A stretch of 46,197 bases of DNA from Azospirillum tabaci (lineage in GTDB: Bacteria > Pseudomonadota > Alphaproteobacteria > Azospirillales > Azospirillaceae). Below the pieces are notes generated by a model. That model was not told the origin of the DNA. It saw only the letters and a program-made list of their open reading frames with translations, and ran no database searches. Where the stretch lies: positions 1 through 46,197 of the forward strand of contig NZ_JACCJY010000014.1 in the NCBI RefSeq assembly GCF_014596085.1, written 5' to 3'. The translations under genes and the position numbers were made by a program. Position 1 is the first letter of the stretch; each line of letters starts with the position of its first letter. This document shows, piece after piece, positions 1-8,051 of the stretch.

Positions 1-107
1 GCTCGCAGGGCACCGGCGCGCTGTCCCTGTGGGCCATGAACGGAACCTCCGTCCAGTCCGCTCAGACGCTGACGGTCTCCCCGCAAACCGATTGGAAGCT
101 CCTGTGA
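1..107 (+). CDS. C-terminal end of an FG-GAP/VCBS-like repeat protein (partial)
   Basis: Reading from position 3, the open frame gives 34 residues and stops at TGA 105-107. The peptide contains LWAMNGTSVQSAQ followed by DWKLL, which resembles the repeat unit of FG-GAP/VCBS-type beta-propeller proteins (pattern LW-x-MNG-T ... DW). These are usually secreted or surface calcium-binding proteins. The start lies outside the window, so length and function are unknown. The neighbour downstream is on the other strand, so this gene ends its own unit. Confidence 0.5.
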   Translation, partial: SQGTGALSLWAMNGTSVQSAQTLTVSPQTDWKLL

Positions 108-173
108 AGCCTGAGGCTTTGCATGCAGCCTCGAACCGAGCGGGAGTCATACAGGCGAGCGCCGAATGGCGGA

Positions 174-221
174 CCTGCTCGGCCTTGAGCCTGCTCGGTC
201 TTGAGCCTGCTCGGTCTTGAG
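174..221. repeat. Three tandem copies of a 16-bp unit
   Basis: The unit CCTGCTCGGTCTTGAG occurs three times head to tail (174-189, 190-205, 206-221). The first copy differs by one base (C for T in the middle). It lies in the 250-bp stretch between the FG-GAP-like gene end and the solute-binding protein. I see no gene in 108-357 and no clear terminator. Confidence 0.85.
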
Positions 222-357
222 GATGTGAGACCAGTTTCCGGTCGAGGCATTGTTCCAGCAGTCGCTTAGCGCTTCCGCCATGTCCATGCGGCGCTGTTCC
301 GTTCCCGCGATGGACGCGAACTCAGGGCGGAGGGGTTTCAGGGGAGCCGGTCACTCC

Positions 358-1107
358 TTACCGCTCCCAGGCGCGGACGATGGCGTCGATGGTGCCGTCC
401 CGCTTGAGCTTTTCGTAGGCTGCCTGCAATCGCTCGGCCTTCTCCGCCCGCAACCTGGGAACGGACATGTAGCGCGGCACCATGGCCAGCGGCTTGGGCA
501 GGATCTTGACGGAACTCGACCGGCCCTCGCTCTCGGCAAGGTATTTGAGCACCTGCAGGTCGCCGGCGATGGCATCGACGCGGCCCAGAAGCAGGCGCCG
601 GAAGGACACGACGTTGCTGCTGCTGCGAACCTTCTCAAAAAGGGGCGATTTGTCGAACTCGGGCGTGTACTCGAAGCCTTCGACGACGCCGATCCGCAGA
701 CCCTGCAAGTCGTCGATGCGCGTGTAGGCGATCTCCGAGTTGCTGCGGACCATGAGCACGGTCGCTCCGACACGATAGGGACCAATCAGATGGCCACGCT
801 CCAATCGGCGGGCTGACGTGAAGAACTGGAAGGCGACATCCACTTCATTCTCGTCGTGCGCACGCACCACCTCGGGCCATGCCATGGGGCGATGAACCGG
901 ATAGACGCCGATTTCCTTCATCATGGCATCGACGATCTCCGTGTCCATTCCCGTTCGCTTGCCGCGCTCGGTGAAGTTGTACGGCGGGAAATAGTCTTCG
1001 GAAGCAACGGTCCAGTTCTCCGCGCGCACCGGGGCCGAGGCCAGAATCAAGGCGGCGACCAGCAATCGCGCCACAATCGCCAAACACACGCGCAGCCTCG
1101 TCCTCAT
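358..1107 (-). CDS. Periplasmic solute-binding protein, family 3 (SBP_bac_3)
   Basis: This is a 249-residue exported binding protein. The start at 1107 is chosen because it gives a signal peptide of about 29 residues (MRTRLRVCLAIVARLLVAAL, then APVRA before ENWTV) and has GGAG about 8 nt upstream; the frame is open further upstream but with non-bacterial-looking sequence. The mature part starts with ASEDYFPPYNF, typical of amino-acid-binding family 3 proteins, and carries GMDTEIVDAMMKEIG and the second-lobe segment LQGLRIGVVEGFEYTPEF. Such proteins bind polar amino acids or similar ligands in the periplasm. No permease or ATPase gene is adjacent, so it may be an orphan receptor or may feed a distant transporter. 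The ligand cannot be told from the sequence. Confidence 0.85.
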   Translation of the reverse strand: MRTRLRVCLAIVARLLVAALILASAPVRAENWTVASEDYFPPYNFTERGKRTGMDTEIVDAMMKEIGVYPVHRPMAWPEVVRAHDENEVDVAFQFFTSARRLERGHLIGPYRVGATVLMVRSNSEIAYTRIDDLQGLRIGVVEGFEYTPEFDKSPLFEKVRSSSNVVSFRRLLLGRVDAIAGDLQVLKYLAESEGRSSSVKILPKPLAMVPRYMSVPRLRAEKAERLQAAYEKLKRDGTIDAIVRAWER

Positions 1108-1352
1108 CAACCGTCTCCGCTCAAATCCTGAATTTGCGTGCACGACCATCCACGCAGCGGCGCGGCAGGGATGGCCGCCGCGCATCGCCGGGCACCGCGT
1201 ACAGGGCAATCCGATTGTCCTCAATGGGAAAAGAGCGGGCGGGTGTGATAACGCTCCGGCGGCGGATGTCGATGTCGGCCGTTCCAGCGGACCGATGGGA
1301 CCGGCCCCGCCCGCGAACGGGAGAGCCGGTCCCACTCATTCACCCAGGCCGG

Positions 1353-2039
1353 TCACGCCGCGGAGCGCAAACGCATCGCCCCGACCAGATCCTCGATGCT
1401 CACCATCGGCATGCCGTTGCGCTCGGCGAAGGCCACCAGTTCGGGCAGGCGGGCCATGGTGCCGTCCGGGTTCATCACCTCGCACAGCACCCCCGCCGGA
1501 CGGCGCCCGGCCAGCGTGGTCAGCTCGATGGTCGCCTCGGTGTGGCCGCGCCGGGCCGCCAAGCCCCCGGCGTGCGCGCGGATCGGGAAGACATGGCCGG
1601 GCCGGGCGAGGTCCTCCGGCCGGCAGCCGTCGGCGATGGCGGTGCGGATGGTGGTCACCCGGTCCGCCGCCGACACCCCCGTCGTCACGCCCTCCCGCGC
1701 CTCGATGGAGACGGTGAAGGCGGTGCCGAAGCGCGCCGTGTTGCTGCCGACCATGGGCGGCAGGTCGAGGCGGCGCGTGTCCGCGTCGGTCAGGATCAGG
1801 CAGACGATCCCCGACCCTTCGCGGATCAGCAGGGCCATCTGTTCGGCGGTGATGGTTTCGGCGGCGTAGATCACGTCGCCTTCGTTCTCGCGGTCTTCGT
1901 CATCCACAACGACGACCCCGCCCCCTTGACGGATGGCGTCCACGGCGCGGATCACCCGCTCCTCGGCGGTGCCAAAGCGGTCGAGAAGGCCGGTGGAGGA
2001 CGTGGTGGAAAGCTGGTTGCTGGCAAAGGTCTGATTCAC
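1353..2039 (-). CDS. ribB: 3,4-dihydroxy-2-butanone 4-phosphate synthase
   Basis: RibB converts ribulose 5-phosphate to 3,4-dihydroxy-2-butanone 4-phosphate and formate, supplying the four-carbon unit of riboflavin. The 228-residue protein has the acidic active-site motif [12 protein letters not shown], the family block [20 protein letters not shown] and HTEATIEL. It ends at about the usual RibB length, so there is no fused GTP cyclohydrolase II domain. I choose GTG 2039 because GGAG lies 8 nt upstream; the GTG at 2048 has the GGA directly against it. An FMN riboswitch lies upstream on the same strand (2195-2336), so the gene is expected to be shut down when FMN is plentiful. It stands alone, not in a rib operon. 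Confidence 0.95.
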   Translation of the reverse strand: MNQTFASNQLSTTSSTGLLDRFGTAEERVIRAVDAIRQGGGVVVVDDEDRENEGDVIYAAETITAEQMALLIREGSGIVCLILTDADTRRLDLPPMVGSNTARFGTAFTVSIEAREGVTTGVSAADRVTTIRTAIADGCRPEDLARPGHVFPIRAHAGGLAARRGHTEATIELTTLAGRRPAGVLCEVMNPDGTMARLPELVAFAERNGMPMVSIEDLVGAMRLRSAA

Positions 2040-2194
2040 GGTTCTCACTCCGGTTGGGGCGAGCCTGAATCAGGGCGCAAAGAGACATTCGGCGGCGCGC
2101 GGGATGCCCCACGCGGACCACCGTCGCAGGCCACCGCACGCGCCCCACGCCCAACGCCATGCGCTGCGGGCGGACCACGGCGATGACCGGCTCG

Positions 2195-2336
2195 TCCTCT
2201 TCCATCCGGACTGTCACCGTCGGCTCCGGCCTTGAACCGGATCTGCTGACCTCCCGGCCTGACGGCCGGGAGCGCTCGCGGGCTCCCCCTCGTGCGAGGG
2301 GCTACCGCCGGTCGGGATTTTCACCCTGCCCTGAGA
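2195..2336 (-). promoter_or_regulatory. FMN riboswitch (RFN element) in the ribB leader
   Basis: Read on the minus strand this stretch has the conserved RFN blocks in order: CAGGGCAGGGTGAAAATCCC, GACCGGCGGTA, a variable GC hairpin (GCTCCCGGCCGTCAGGCCGGGAG), CAGATCCGGT, GCCGGAGCCGACGGT and AGTCCGGATGGAAGAGGA. These make the six-helix FMN aptamer. The remaining 155 nt to the ribB start (2040-2194) must hold the expression platform, but no oligo-U terminator is visible there. Control through ribosome-site masking or Rho is therefore more likely than intrinsic termination; this is inference. Confidence 0.95.
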
Positions 2337-2361
2337 ACAAGCGTCTGATGCGCCGCCCCCG

Positions 2362-2392
2362 GCTGGGGACGACGCAACCAGCGTCCCCCAGC
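2362..2392 (-). terminator. GC-rich hairpin between the GH13 gene and the ribB leader
   Basis: An inverted repeat (arms GCTGGGG/CCCCAGC, extended by GAC/GTC with one bulge) lies about 15 nt after the GH13 stop and 26 nt before the riboswitch. It has no T-run on the minus strand, so it may be a weak or Rho-assisted terminator of the GH13 transcript, or a processing stem. Confidence 0.35.
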
Positions 2393-2405
2393 GGGCCGGA
2401 CAAAG

Positions 2406-4094
2406 TCAAGACCGCTTTGCCCCGCCGACCGGCCCCTCCGTCCGGCGCAGCAGGTAGTCCAGCCCGCCCAGCCGGTACCAGCGGTAGCCGTAGGGCTCCA
2501 GCACCAGGCGGTGCCGCCCGTCCTCCTCGGGGTCGTTGTGGTCCTCGGCCAGCAGATTGACCAGGCGCGGCGATTTTCCCTCGCCATCGACCGCCAGCGC
2601 GACCTCGTGGGGACGGTCGTCGAGGTTGTGAACGACGAGCACCGAGTTGTTCCGCCAGTCGTAGCGGATCGCCAGCACCGCGTTCGATCCGGTGGGAAGC
2701 ACCTGATAATCGCCCCAGCCGATCTCCGGGCATTCCTTGCGCATGCGGATGATGCGTTCGGTCCAGTTCAGCAGGGCGGTCGGTTCGCGGCGCTGGTGGG
2801 CGGCGTTGATCCTTTCATAGCCGTAGGCGCCGCCGCTGATGACCGGCAGCACGGGATTGTCCGCCTTGGTGAAGCCGCCCTGCGGCTCGTCCGACCACTG
2901 CATGGGGGTGCGGGCGCAGTCGCGCTCCGGCAGGGACAGGTCATCGCCCATGCCGATCTCGTCGCCGTATCGCAGCACCGGCGTGCCCGGCAGCGTGAAC
3001 AGCAGGCTGTAGGCCAGCTCCAGCCACCGGCGGTCGCCGCGCAGCATCGGGGCCAGCCGCCGCCGGATGCCGCGGTCATAGAGCTGCATGTTCTTGTCCG
3101 GCCCGAAGGCATCGAACACGCGCTTGCGCTGCGCCTCGGTCAGGCGCCCGAGGTCCAGCTCGTCGTGGTTGCGCAGGAACAGTCCCCATTGGTTGGTGCT
3201 GGGCCGCGGCACCCGGGTGACATCCAGGGCCTTGGCCAGCGGCCGCGTGTCCGCCGTGGCCAGGGCGTAAAACAGGGTCTGGTTGACCTGGAAATTGAAA
3301 ACCATCTGCATGCGGTCGCCGTCGTCGCCGAAATACTCCTGGTCGACGGTCGGCAGCACGTTGGCTTCAGCCAGCAGAACGGCGTCGCCGCACCGCCACT
3401 GCACGAACTCCCGAAAGGTGCGGAGCATGTCGAACTGCTGCTTGGACTTCTTCACCTCCGGCCCCTTGGTCGCGATGACGAAGGGCACGGCGTCCATGCG
3501 GAAACCCGACACGCCCAGCTCGATCCAGAAGCCCATCACCTTCAGCAGTTCGGCCTGCACCTCCGGGTTGGCGGTGTTCAGGTCCGGCTGGAACTCGTAG
3601 AAGCGGTGGAAGTAATAGGCGCGGGCCTCCTTGTCCCAACTCCAGGTCGTCTTCTGCACGCCGGGAAAGACGACGCCCTCGTCGGCGTCGGACGGCTTCT
3701 CGTCCGACCAGACGTACCAGTTCCGGTAGGGGGACTCCGGGTCCTTGCGCGCCGCCTGGAACCAGGGGTGCTGGTCCGAGGTGTGGTTGACCACGAGGTC
3801 GATGATGACGCGGATGCCGCGTTGCTTGCAGGCGTGGCTGAACTCCACGAAGTCGCCCAGCGTGCCGTAGCGCGGATCGACGTTGTAGTAGTCGGCCACG
3901 TCATAGCCGTGGTCCCGCATCGGCGACGGCTGGAACGGCCCCAGCCAGAGGCAGGTCACGCCCAGCCCCTGCAGATAGTCCAGCCGACGCTGCAAGCCCT
4001 GGAAATCACCGGTCCCGTCTCCGTTGGCGTCCATGAAGGTGCCGACCGACAGGTTGTAGATGACCGCGTTCTTGTACCAGAGATCCTTGATCAT
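2406..4094 (-). CDS. GH13 alpha-glucosyl enzyme, trehalose synthase (TreS)-like
   Basis: The 562-residue protein begins WYKNAVIYNLSVGTF-x-DANGDGTGDF, the opening of the trehalose synthase/GH13_16 group. It has all three catalytic acids: D201 in GFRMDAVPF, E243 in LLAEANV and D311 in FLRNHDELDL. VINHTSDQHPWF-like and GIRRRLAPML blocks also match TreS. TreS interconverts maltose and trehalose; relatives hydrolyse alpha-glucans. It has the length of a stand-alone TreS and no fused maltokinase. The start at 4094 has GGGGGCGGG just upstream; two upstream ATGs lack a site. No glycogen or trehalose genes are adjacent, so the substrate is uncertain. The RTX gene is divergent, with a 196-bp shared upstream region. 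Confidence 0.85.
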   Translation of the reverse strand: MIKDLWYKNAVIYNLSVGTFMDANGDGTGDFQGLQRRLDYLQGLGVTCLWLGPFQPSPMRDHGYDVADYYNVDPRYGTLGDFVEFSHACKQRGIRVIIDLVVNHTSDQHPWFQAARKDPESPYRNWYVWSDEKPSDADEGVVFPGVQKTTWSWDKEARAYYFHRFYEFQPDLNTANPEVQAELLKVMGFWIELGVSGFRMDAVPFVIATKGPEVKKSKQQFDMLRTFREFVQWRCGDAVLLAEANVLPTVDQEYFGDDGDRMQMVFNFQVNQTLFYALATADTRPLAKALDVTRVPRPSTNQWGLFLRNHDELDLGRLTEAQRKRVFDAFGPDKNMQLYDRGIRRRLAPMLRGDRRWLELAYSLLFTLPGTPVLRYGDEIGMGDDLSLPERDCARTPMQWSDEPQGGFTKADNPVLPVISGGAYGYERINAAHQRREPTALLNWTERIIRMRKECPEIGWGDYQVLPTGSNAVLAIRYDWRNNSVLVVHNLDDRPHEVALAVDGEGKSPRLVNLLAEDHNDPEEDGRHRLVLEPYGYRWYRLGGLDYLLRRTEGPVGGAKRS

Positions 4095-4204
4095 GGCCCG
4101 CCCCCGCATAAAACTGCCTAGGCCATAACAGGACCGACCGGCCGAGGTCCCTCCGCCCCGCCGATCCAACCGTAAGGGGGTGTCCTACGCCCCTAGGAAA
4201 ATGG

Positions 4205-4219
4205 TTAATGTATAGTTAA
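4205..4219. promoter_or_regulatory. Candidate CtrA box upstream of the RTX gene
   Basis: TTAATGTATAGTTAA matches TTAA-N7-TTAA, the full binding motif of the alphaproteobacterial master regulator CtrA. It lies 71-86 nt before the RTX start in an AT-rich patch that includes TATAGT (4211-4216), so the box would overlap a possible -10. In some genes CtrA activates from such a position, in others it represses. A single match can be chance. Confidence 0.4.
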
Positions 4220-4290
4220 GGTCACAAGAAAGCCTGCAATCCTGCCCGCATGATGTCCCCCAAGACGCACAGAACCAGGGGAACCGTGCC

Positions 4291-5481
4291 ATGAAGCGTG
4301 CCATGCGCCAGACCGCCGCCCAGAACAACGCCAGCCAGAGCGGCGGCGCCCAGACCACCACGACGCAGGCCGTCAGCTACACCTACGGGAACAACGCCGG
4401 CACCCTGGCGGCGGCTCCCGCGGCGCCGGCTCCCACCAGCTTCGCCCCGGTGACCGTCAACTACGCGGAAACGCGGGCGGACGGCGGGTTCGGCTGGGAT
4501 GTGAAGTACGATCTCTCCTTCGACGGCACGGCCTTCACCGTGCAGACGCGCATCCACCTGACCGGCGACGACGCCGGATCCCTGAAGCAGGTCTGGGAGC
4601 AGGGGATCGAGGGGATCTGGAGCGACAAGTACAGCCTGTCGGACGGCACCAGCAGTTACGCCATCCGCTTCGACGTGCAGTTCGTGGGGGCCGGCAGCCA
4701 GCATTACAACGTGAACGTCAGCAACAGCTACGGGCGCTGCGACATGCTGAACTGGTGCACCCAGACCGACTGGGGTCCCGACTACCAGGACGAGCTGGCG
4801 GCCCACGAGTTCGGGCACATGATCGGCGCCTTCGATGAGTATGCGGGCGGGGCCACCTACGGCAACTTCGCCGCCACCGGCACCATCATGTCGGACCTGA
4901 CCCCGACGCTGCGGCCCAACTACATGAACTCCATCGACTATTACGCCGAACAGTTCACCGGCAAGAGCTTCCAGATCGCAGAGGTCCCGAAGAACCTGAC
5001 GCTGACCGGCAACAGCTGGGCCGACAGCCTCTATGGCGGGGCGGGCAACGACACGCTGAGCGGGCTGAGCGCCAACGACCAACTGTTCGGTGGTGCGGGC
5101 AACGACCTGCTGTGGGGCGATGCCGGAAACGACACGCTGCGCGGGCAGGCCGGGAACGACGCGTTGCACGGCGGTTCGGGCGCCGACCTGCTGATGGGGG
5201 ACGAGGGGAACGACACGTTGTGGGGCGATGCCGGCAATGACACGCTGTGGGGCGGCGCCGGGACGGACCTGTACGTCTTCACGCGCGGCGGCGGGCAGGA
5301 CCGCATCGCCGACTTCGGCCCCACGCAGAACGACCGCATCCAGATTGCATCCAACATGACCTACCGCCTGGGATCGGACGGCAACGGCGGCGCTCTGCTC
5401 GACTTCGGCGGGGGCGACCGGCTGATCCTGGCCGGGGTCACCCCGATCCAGGTCACCTCGTCCTTCTTCACCTACGGCTGA
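4291..5481 (+). CDS. RTX protein with a metzincin-like zinc protease site
   Basis: This is a 396-residue protein without an N-terminal signal peptide. Residues 240-325 hold repeats of the type GGAGNDTLxGxxGND, the calcium-binding RTX nonapeptides. The last 70 residues are acidic and hydrophobic, as expected of a type I secretion signal. Upstream, AHEFGHMIGAFDEY (H172, E173, H176, D182) fits HExxHxxGxxD, the zinc site of metzincins with Asp as third ligand, and a Met follows at 200 (GTIMSD) as a possible Met-turn. It is therefore a candidate secreted, calcium-dependent protease. AGGGGAA sits about 10 nt before the ATG. The gene overlaps the convergent rsmD by 10 bp at the stops. No type I exporter is in the window. 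Confidence 0.75.
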   Translation: MKRAMRQTAAQNNASQSGGAQTTTTQAVSYTYGNNAGTLAAAPAAPAPTSFAPVTVNYAETRADGGFGWDVKYDLSFDGTAFTVQTRIHLTGDDAGSLKQVWEQGIEGIWSDKYSLSDGTSSYAIRFDVQFVGAGSQHYNVNVSNSYGRCDMLNWCTQTDWGPDYQDELAAHEFGHMIGAFDEYAGGATYGNFAATGTIMSDLTPTLRPNYMNSIDYYAEQFTGKSFQIAEVPKNLTLTGNSWADSLYGGAGNDTLSGLSANDQLFGGAGNDLLWGDAGNDTLRGQAGNDALHGGSGADLLMGDEGNDTLWGDAGNDTLWGGAGTDLYVFTRGGGQDRIADFGPTQNDRIQIASNMTYRLGSDGNGGALLDFGGGDRLILAGVTPIQVTSSFFTYG

Positions 5482-6065
5482 GGCGGTTTTACCTCCGGAG
5501 GCGGCCCGTAGCGCAGGAACTGGACACGGGTGTCGCCGTAGCGGCGCTCGTCCAGGTCCGCGAAGCCGGGCGGCAGGGGCAGCGGGTCGCGTCCGGCGAC
5601 CTCCACCACCAGGACGGCGCCGGGAGCCAGCCAGCCGGCCTTGACCAGCCCGGCCAGCGCCCGCGGCGCCAGATCCTGGCCGTAGGGGGGGTCGAGGAAG
5701 GCCAGCGTGCAGGGACGGAGCGGTGGCGGCGGGCGGGTGGCGTCGGCGCGCAGGACCGCGGCGTTCGCCCCCTCCCCCAGCGCCGCGACGTTCGCCCGCA
5801 CGGCGTCCAGGGCGGCGCGGCCCAGGTCGAGGAAGCTGGCGTGGGCGGCCCCGCGGGACAGCGCCTCCAGCCCCAGGGCGCCGGTTCCGCAGAAGGCGTC
5901 CACGACGACGGCGCCCTCCAGCAGGTCGGCGCCGTCCGGCCCCCAGTCGGCGTGGGACAGGATGTTGAACAGGGATTCGCGGGTGCGGTCGGTGGTCGGC
6001 CGCGTGTCGCTCCCCCCCGGGGCGGCCAGCCGCCGCCCGCGGTGCTTACCGCCGACGATCCGCAC
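5472..6065 (-). CDS. rsmD: 16S rRNA (guanine966-N2)-methyltransferase
   Basis: RsmD adds a methyl group to N2 of G966 in 16S rRNA using S-adenosylmethionine. The 197-residue protein has the family start VRIVGGKHRGRRLAAP, TRPTTDRTRESLFNIL, the SAM-binding VVDAFCGTGALGLEALSRGA and the catalytic motif FLDPPYG. The start is taken as GTG 6065: it gives the standard N-terminus and has GGAG 7 nt upstream. It overlaps the end of the preceding pseudouridine synthase gene by 20 nt, so the two are likely translated from one mRNA. Its stop overlaps that of the convergent RTX gene by 10 bp. Confidence 0.93.
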   Translation of the reverse strand: MRIVGGKHRGRRLAAPGGSDTRPTTDRTRESLFNILSHADWGPDGADLLEGAVVVDAFCGTGALGLEALSRGAAHASFLDLGRAALDAVRANVAALGEGANAAVLRADATRPPPPLRPCTLAFLDPPYGQDLAPRALAGLVKAGWLAPGAVLVVEVAGRDPLPLPPGFADLDERRYGDTRVQFLRYGPPPEVKPPQP

Positions 6066-7233
6066 GGGTCCGCTCCGGCCCGCGGCCACCCTCGGAGGCG
6101 CCTCCGCCACCGCGCGGCTTCGGCCCCGGCTTCCCACCGCCGCCGGGCTTGCCGCCCTTCAGCGTCAGCGTGCCGGGCTTGCCCGCCGGCTTGCCATCCG
6201 TCCTGGCGGAGGCCGGCTTGCCGGACGCGAAACCGCCCGCTGCCGGCTTGGCCGGGCCACGCCGGTCGGACGCGGCCTTCGGCTCCGCCTTGGCCCAGCC
6301 GGCCTTGGCGTCGCGCGGCTTGGACGCCTTCGCCGGAGCGGCGGAACGGCCCTTGGCGCCTTCGGCACCGGCGCTCTCACTCTTGACAGCCTTGGTGGAA
6401 GAGGTCTTGCCCTTGGCCTTGCCCTCCTCCGCCGGATCGGCGCCGGTGAAGAATCGGGACACCTGCTCGCGCACCACGCGCTTCGGCACCTCCTCGACGG
6501 CGCTCTCCTCCAGCTTGCCGAGCTGGAAGGGGCCGTAGGCGACGCGGATCAGCCGGTTCACCTGGAGGTCCAGCGCCTCCATCACCTTGCGGATCTCGCG
6601 GTTCTTGCCTTCCTTCAGGCTGACGGTCAGCCAGGCGTTGCGGCCCTGGATGCGGTCCAGAACGGCTTCGATGGGACCGTACTTCACCCCGTCGATGGTC
6701 GGTCCCTTCGCCAGCTCGGCCAGCTTCACCTCGTTCACTTCGCCGAAGACGCGCACGCGGTAGCGGCGGGTCCAGCCGGTGGCCGGCAGTTCCAGGAAGC
6801 GGGCCAGCTCGCCGTCGTTGGTCAGCAGCAGCAACCCTTCGGTCGTCAGGTCGAGCCGACCGACCGAGATGACACGCGGCATGTCCGGCGGCAGCCGTTC
6901 GAAGACGGTGGTGCGGCCCTTCTCGTCGCGGGCGGTGGTGACCAGCCCGGACGGCTTGTAATAGCGCCACAGCCGCGCCGGTTCCGGCTCGGGGATGACC
7001 TTGCCGTCCACCTGCACGACGTCGCCGGACCGCACGACGCAGGCCGGGCTGTCCAGGGTCGTGCCGTTGACGGCCACGCGGCCGTCGGTGATCCAGCGCT
7101 CGGCGTCGCGGCGCGAGCACAGGCCCGCGCGCGCCAGCCGCTTGGCGATGCGCTCGCCGGCATCGGGCTCGCCCGCGTCCGCATCGGCGGCGCCGGGCAT
7201 GGCTTTGGAATGGTCGAAATCGGGGGTGTCCAT
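6046..7233 (-). CDS. rRNA pseudouridine synthase, RsuA/RluB family
   Basis: The 395-residue enzyme has an N-terminal S4 RNA-binding domain (about 26-80, with RLARAGLCSRRDAERWI) and a pseudouridine synthase domain. The catalytic Asp is D128 in VGRLDLTTEGLLLLTNDG, followed by EGKNREIRKVMEAL and LIRVAYGPF. It would isomerise a uridine in rRNA, most likely in 23S rRNA as RluB does; RsuA-like specificity cannot be excluded. Residues from about 270 to the end form a low-complexity tail rich in Lys, Gly, Pro and Ala, often seen in alphaproteobacterial members. The start at 7233 is the first ATG that precedes acidic linker sequence; the ribosome site is weak. rsmD overlaps its end, making an rRNA-modification pair. 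Confidence 0.88.
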   Translation of the reverse strand: MDTPDFDHSKAMPGAADADAGEPDAGERIAKRLARAGLCSRRDAERWITDGRVAVNGTTLDSPACVVRSGDVVQVDGKVIPEPEPARLWRYYKPSGLVTTARDEKGRTTVFERLPPDMPRVISVGRLDLTTEGLLLLTNDGELARFLELPATGWTRRYRVRVFGEVNEVKLAELAKGPTIDGVKYGPIEAVLDRIQGRNAWLTVSLKEGKNREIRKVMEALDLQVNRLIRVAYGPFQLGKLEESAVEEVPKRVVREQVSRFFTGADPAEEGKAKGKTSSTKAVKSESAGAEGAKGRSAAPAKASKPRDAKAGWAKAEPKAASDRRGPAKPAAGGFASGKPASARTDGKPAGKPGTLTLKGGKPGGGGKPGPKPRGGGGASEGGRGPERTRADRRR

Positions 7234-7293
7234 GGGCACGGACCATAGGGCTTGCAAGCCCCGCCCGCAACCCACGGCACGGGGTCCCCGCCG

Positions 7294-7503
7294 TTATTCT
7301 TCGAGGCGGAAGCCGACCTTCATCACCACTTGGAAGTGGGCGACCTTTCCACCGCTGACGTGGCCGCGGATTTCGCCCACCTCGAACCAGTCGACGTTCT
7401 TCAGCGTCTTGGACGCCCGCTCGATGCCGTTGCGGATGGCGTCGTCGATGGTGGTCTCGGCGGTGCCGACGATTTCCACCTTCTTGTAGACATGGTTGCT
7501 CAT
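7294..7503 (-). CDS. Dodecin-family flavin-binding protein
   Basis: This 69-residue protein matches dodecin over its full length (MSNHVYKKVEIVGTAETTID ... HFQVVMKVGFRLEE). Dodecins form hollow dodecamers that store or buffer FMN or riboflavin. The stacking aromatic is present as W39 in NVDWFEV. GGGAGG lies 7 nt before the ATG. It is divergent from tadA. The riboswitch-controlled ribB 5 kb away shares the flavin link but no operon. Confidence 0.92.
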   Translation of the reverse strand: MSNHVYKKVEIVGTAETTIDDAIRNGIERASKTLKNVDWFEVGEIRGHVSGGKVAHFQVVMKVGFRLEE

Positions 7504-7595
7504 GACTGTCCTCCCTGTTTCGTCCGATGCTTAACAACGCCGAAGGGCGTTCCGCGGCTTGACGAAAACAGGGACCGCCGGGCAGGGTGCCCCGC

Positions 7596-8051
7596 ATGAG
7601 CCGCCCCCCCTCCCCCATGGACATCGCCTTCGACGAGGCCGAAGCCGCCGCATCCCGCGGGGAGGTGCCGGTGGGTGCCGTGGTGGTCGATCCGGCGACC
7701 GGCGCCGTGCTCGCCCGCGCCGGCAACCGGACCGAGGAGTTGAACGACCCCACCGCCCACGCCGAGGTGCTGGCGATCCGCGCCGCCTGCACAGCGCTCG
7801 GCGAGCCGCGCCTGCCCGGTCTGGACCTCTATGTGACGCTGGAGCCCTGCGCGCTCTGCGCCGCGGCGATCAGCTTCGCCCGGCTGCGGCGGGTCTATTT
7901 CGGCGCCTACGACCCCAAGGGCGGCGGGGTGGAGCATGGCCCCCGCTTCTACCACCAACCCACCTGCCACCACGCCCCGGACGTCTACGGCGGCATCGAC
8001 GAGACGCGGGCGGGGGACATGCTGAGGGAGTTCTTCAGGGGGCGGCGCTAG
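7596..8051 (+). CDS. tadA: tRNA-specific adenosine-34 deaminase
   Basis: TadA deaminates A34 of tRNA-Arg(ACG) to inosine. The 151-residue protein has the zinc site of the cytidine deaminase fold: HAE (H55, E57 as proton shuttle) and PCALC (C85, C88). VPVGAVVV and the C-terminal RRVYFGAYDPKGGGVEHG are typical. I place the start at ATG 7596 with GGCAGGG 8 nt upstream; a GTG at 7587 is also in frame. A TTGACG -35-like hexamer is at 7559-7564. Its last 17 bp overlap the convergent hepT. Confidence 0.93.
   Translation: MSRPPSPMDIAFDEAEAAASRGEVPVGAVVVDPATGAVLARAGNRTEELNDPTAHAEVLAIRAACTALGEPRLPGLDLYVTLEPCALCAAAISFARLRRVYFGAYDPKGGGVEHGPRFYHQPTCHHAPDVYGGIDETRAGDMLREFFRGRR

Noticed and set aside
1107..1335. 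N-terminal extension of the solute-binding protein to 1335
   Set aside because: It would bury the signal peptide 76 residues inside the protein; the start at 1107 has a ribosome site.
2511..4121. A 536-residue open frame antisense to the GH13 gene
   Set aside because: No family features; the GH13 catalytic residues on the other strand are complete.
4222..5169. Open frame antisense to the RTX gene
   Set aside because: Its repeats are the reverse image of the RTX repeats.
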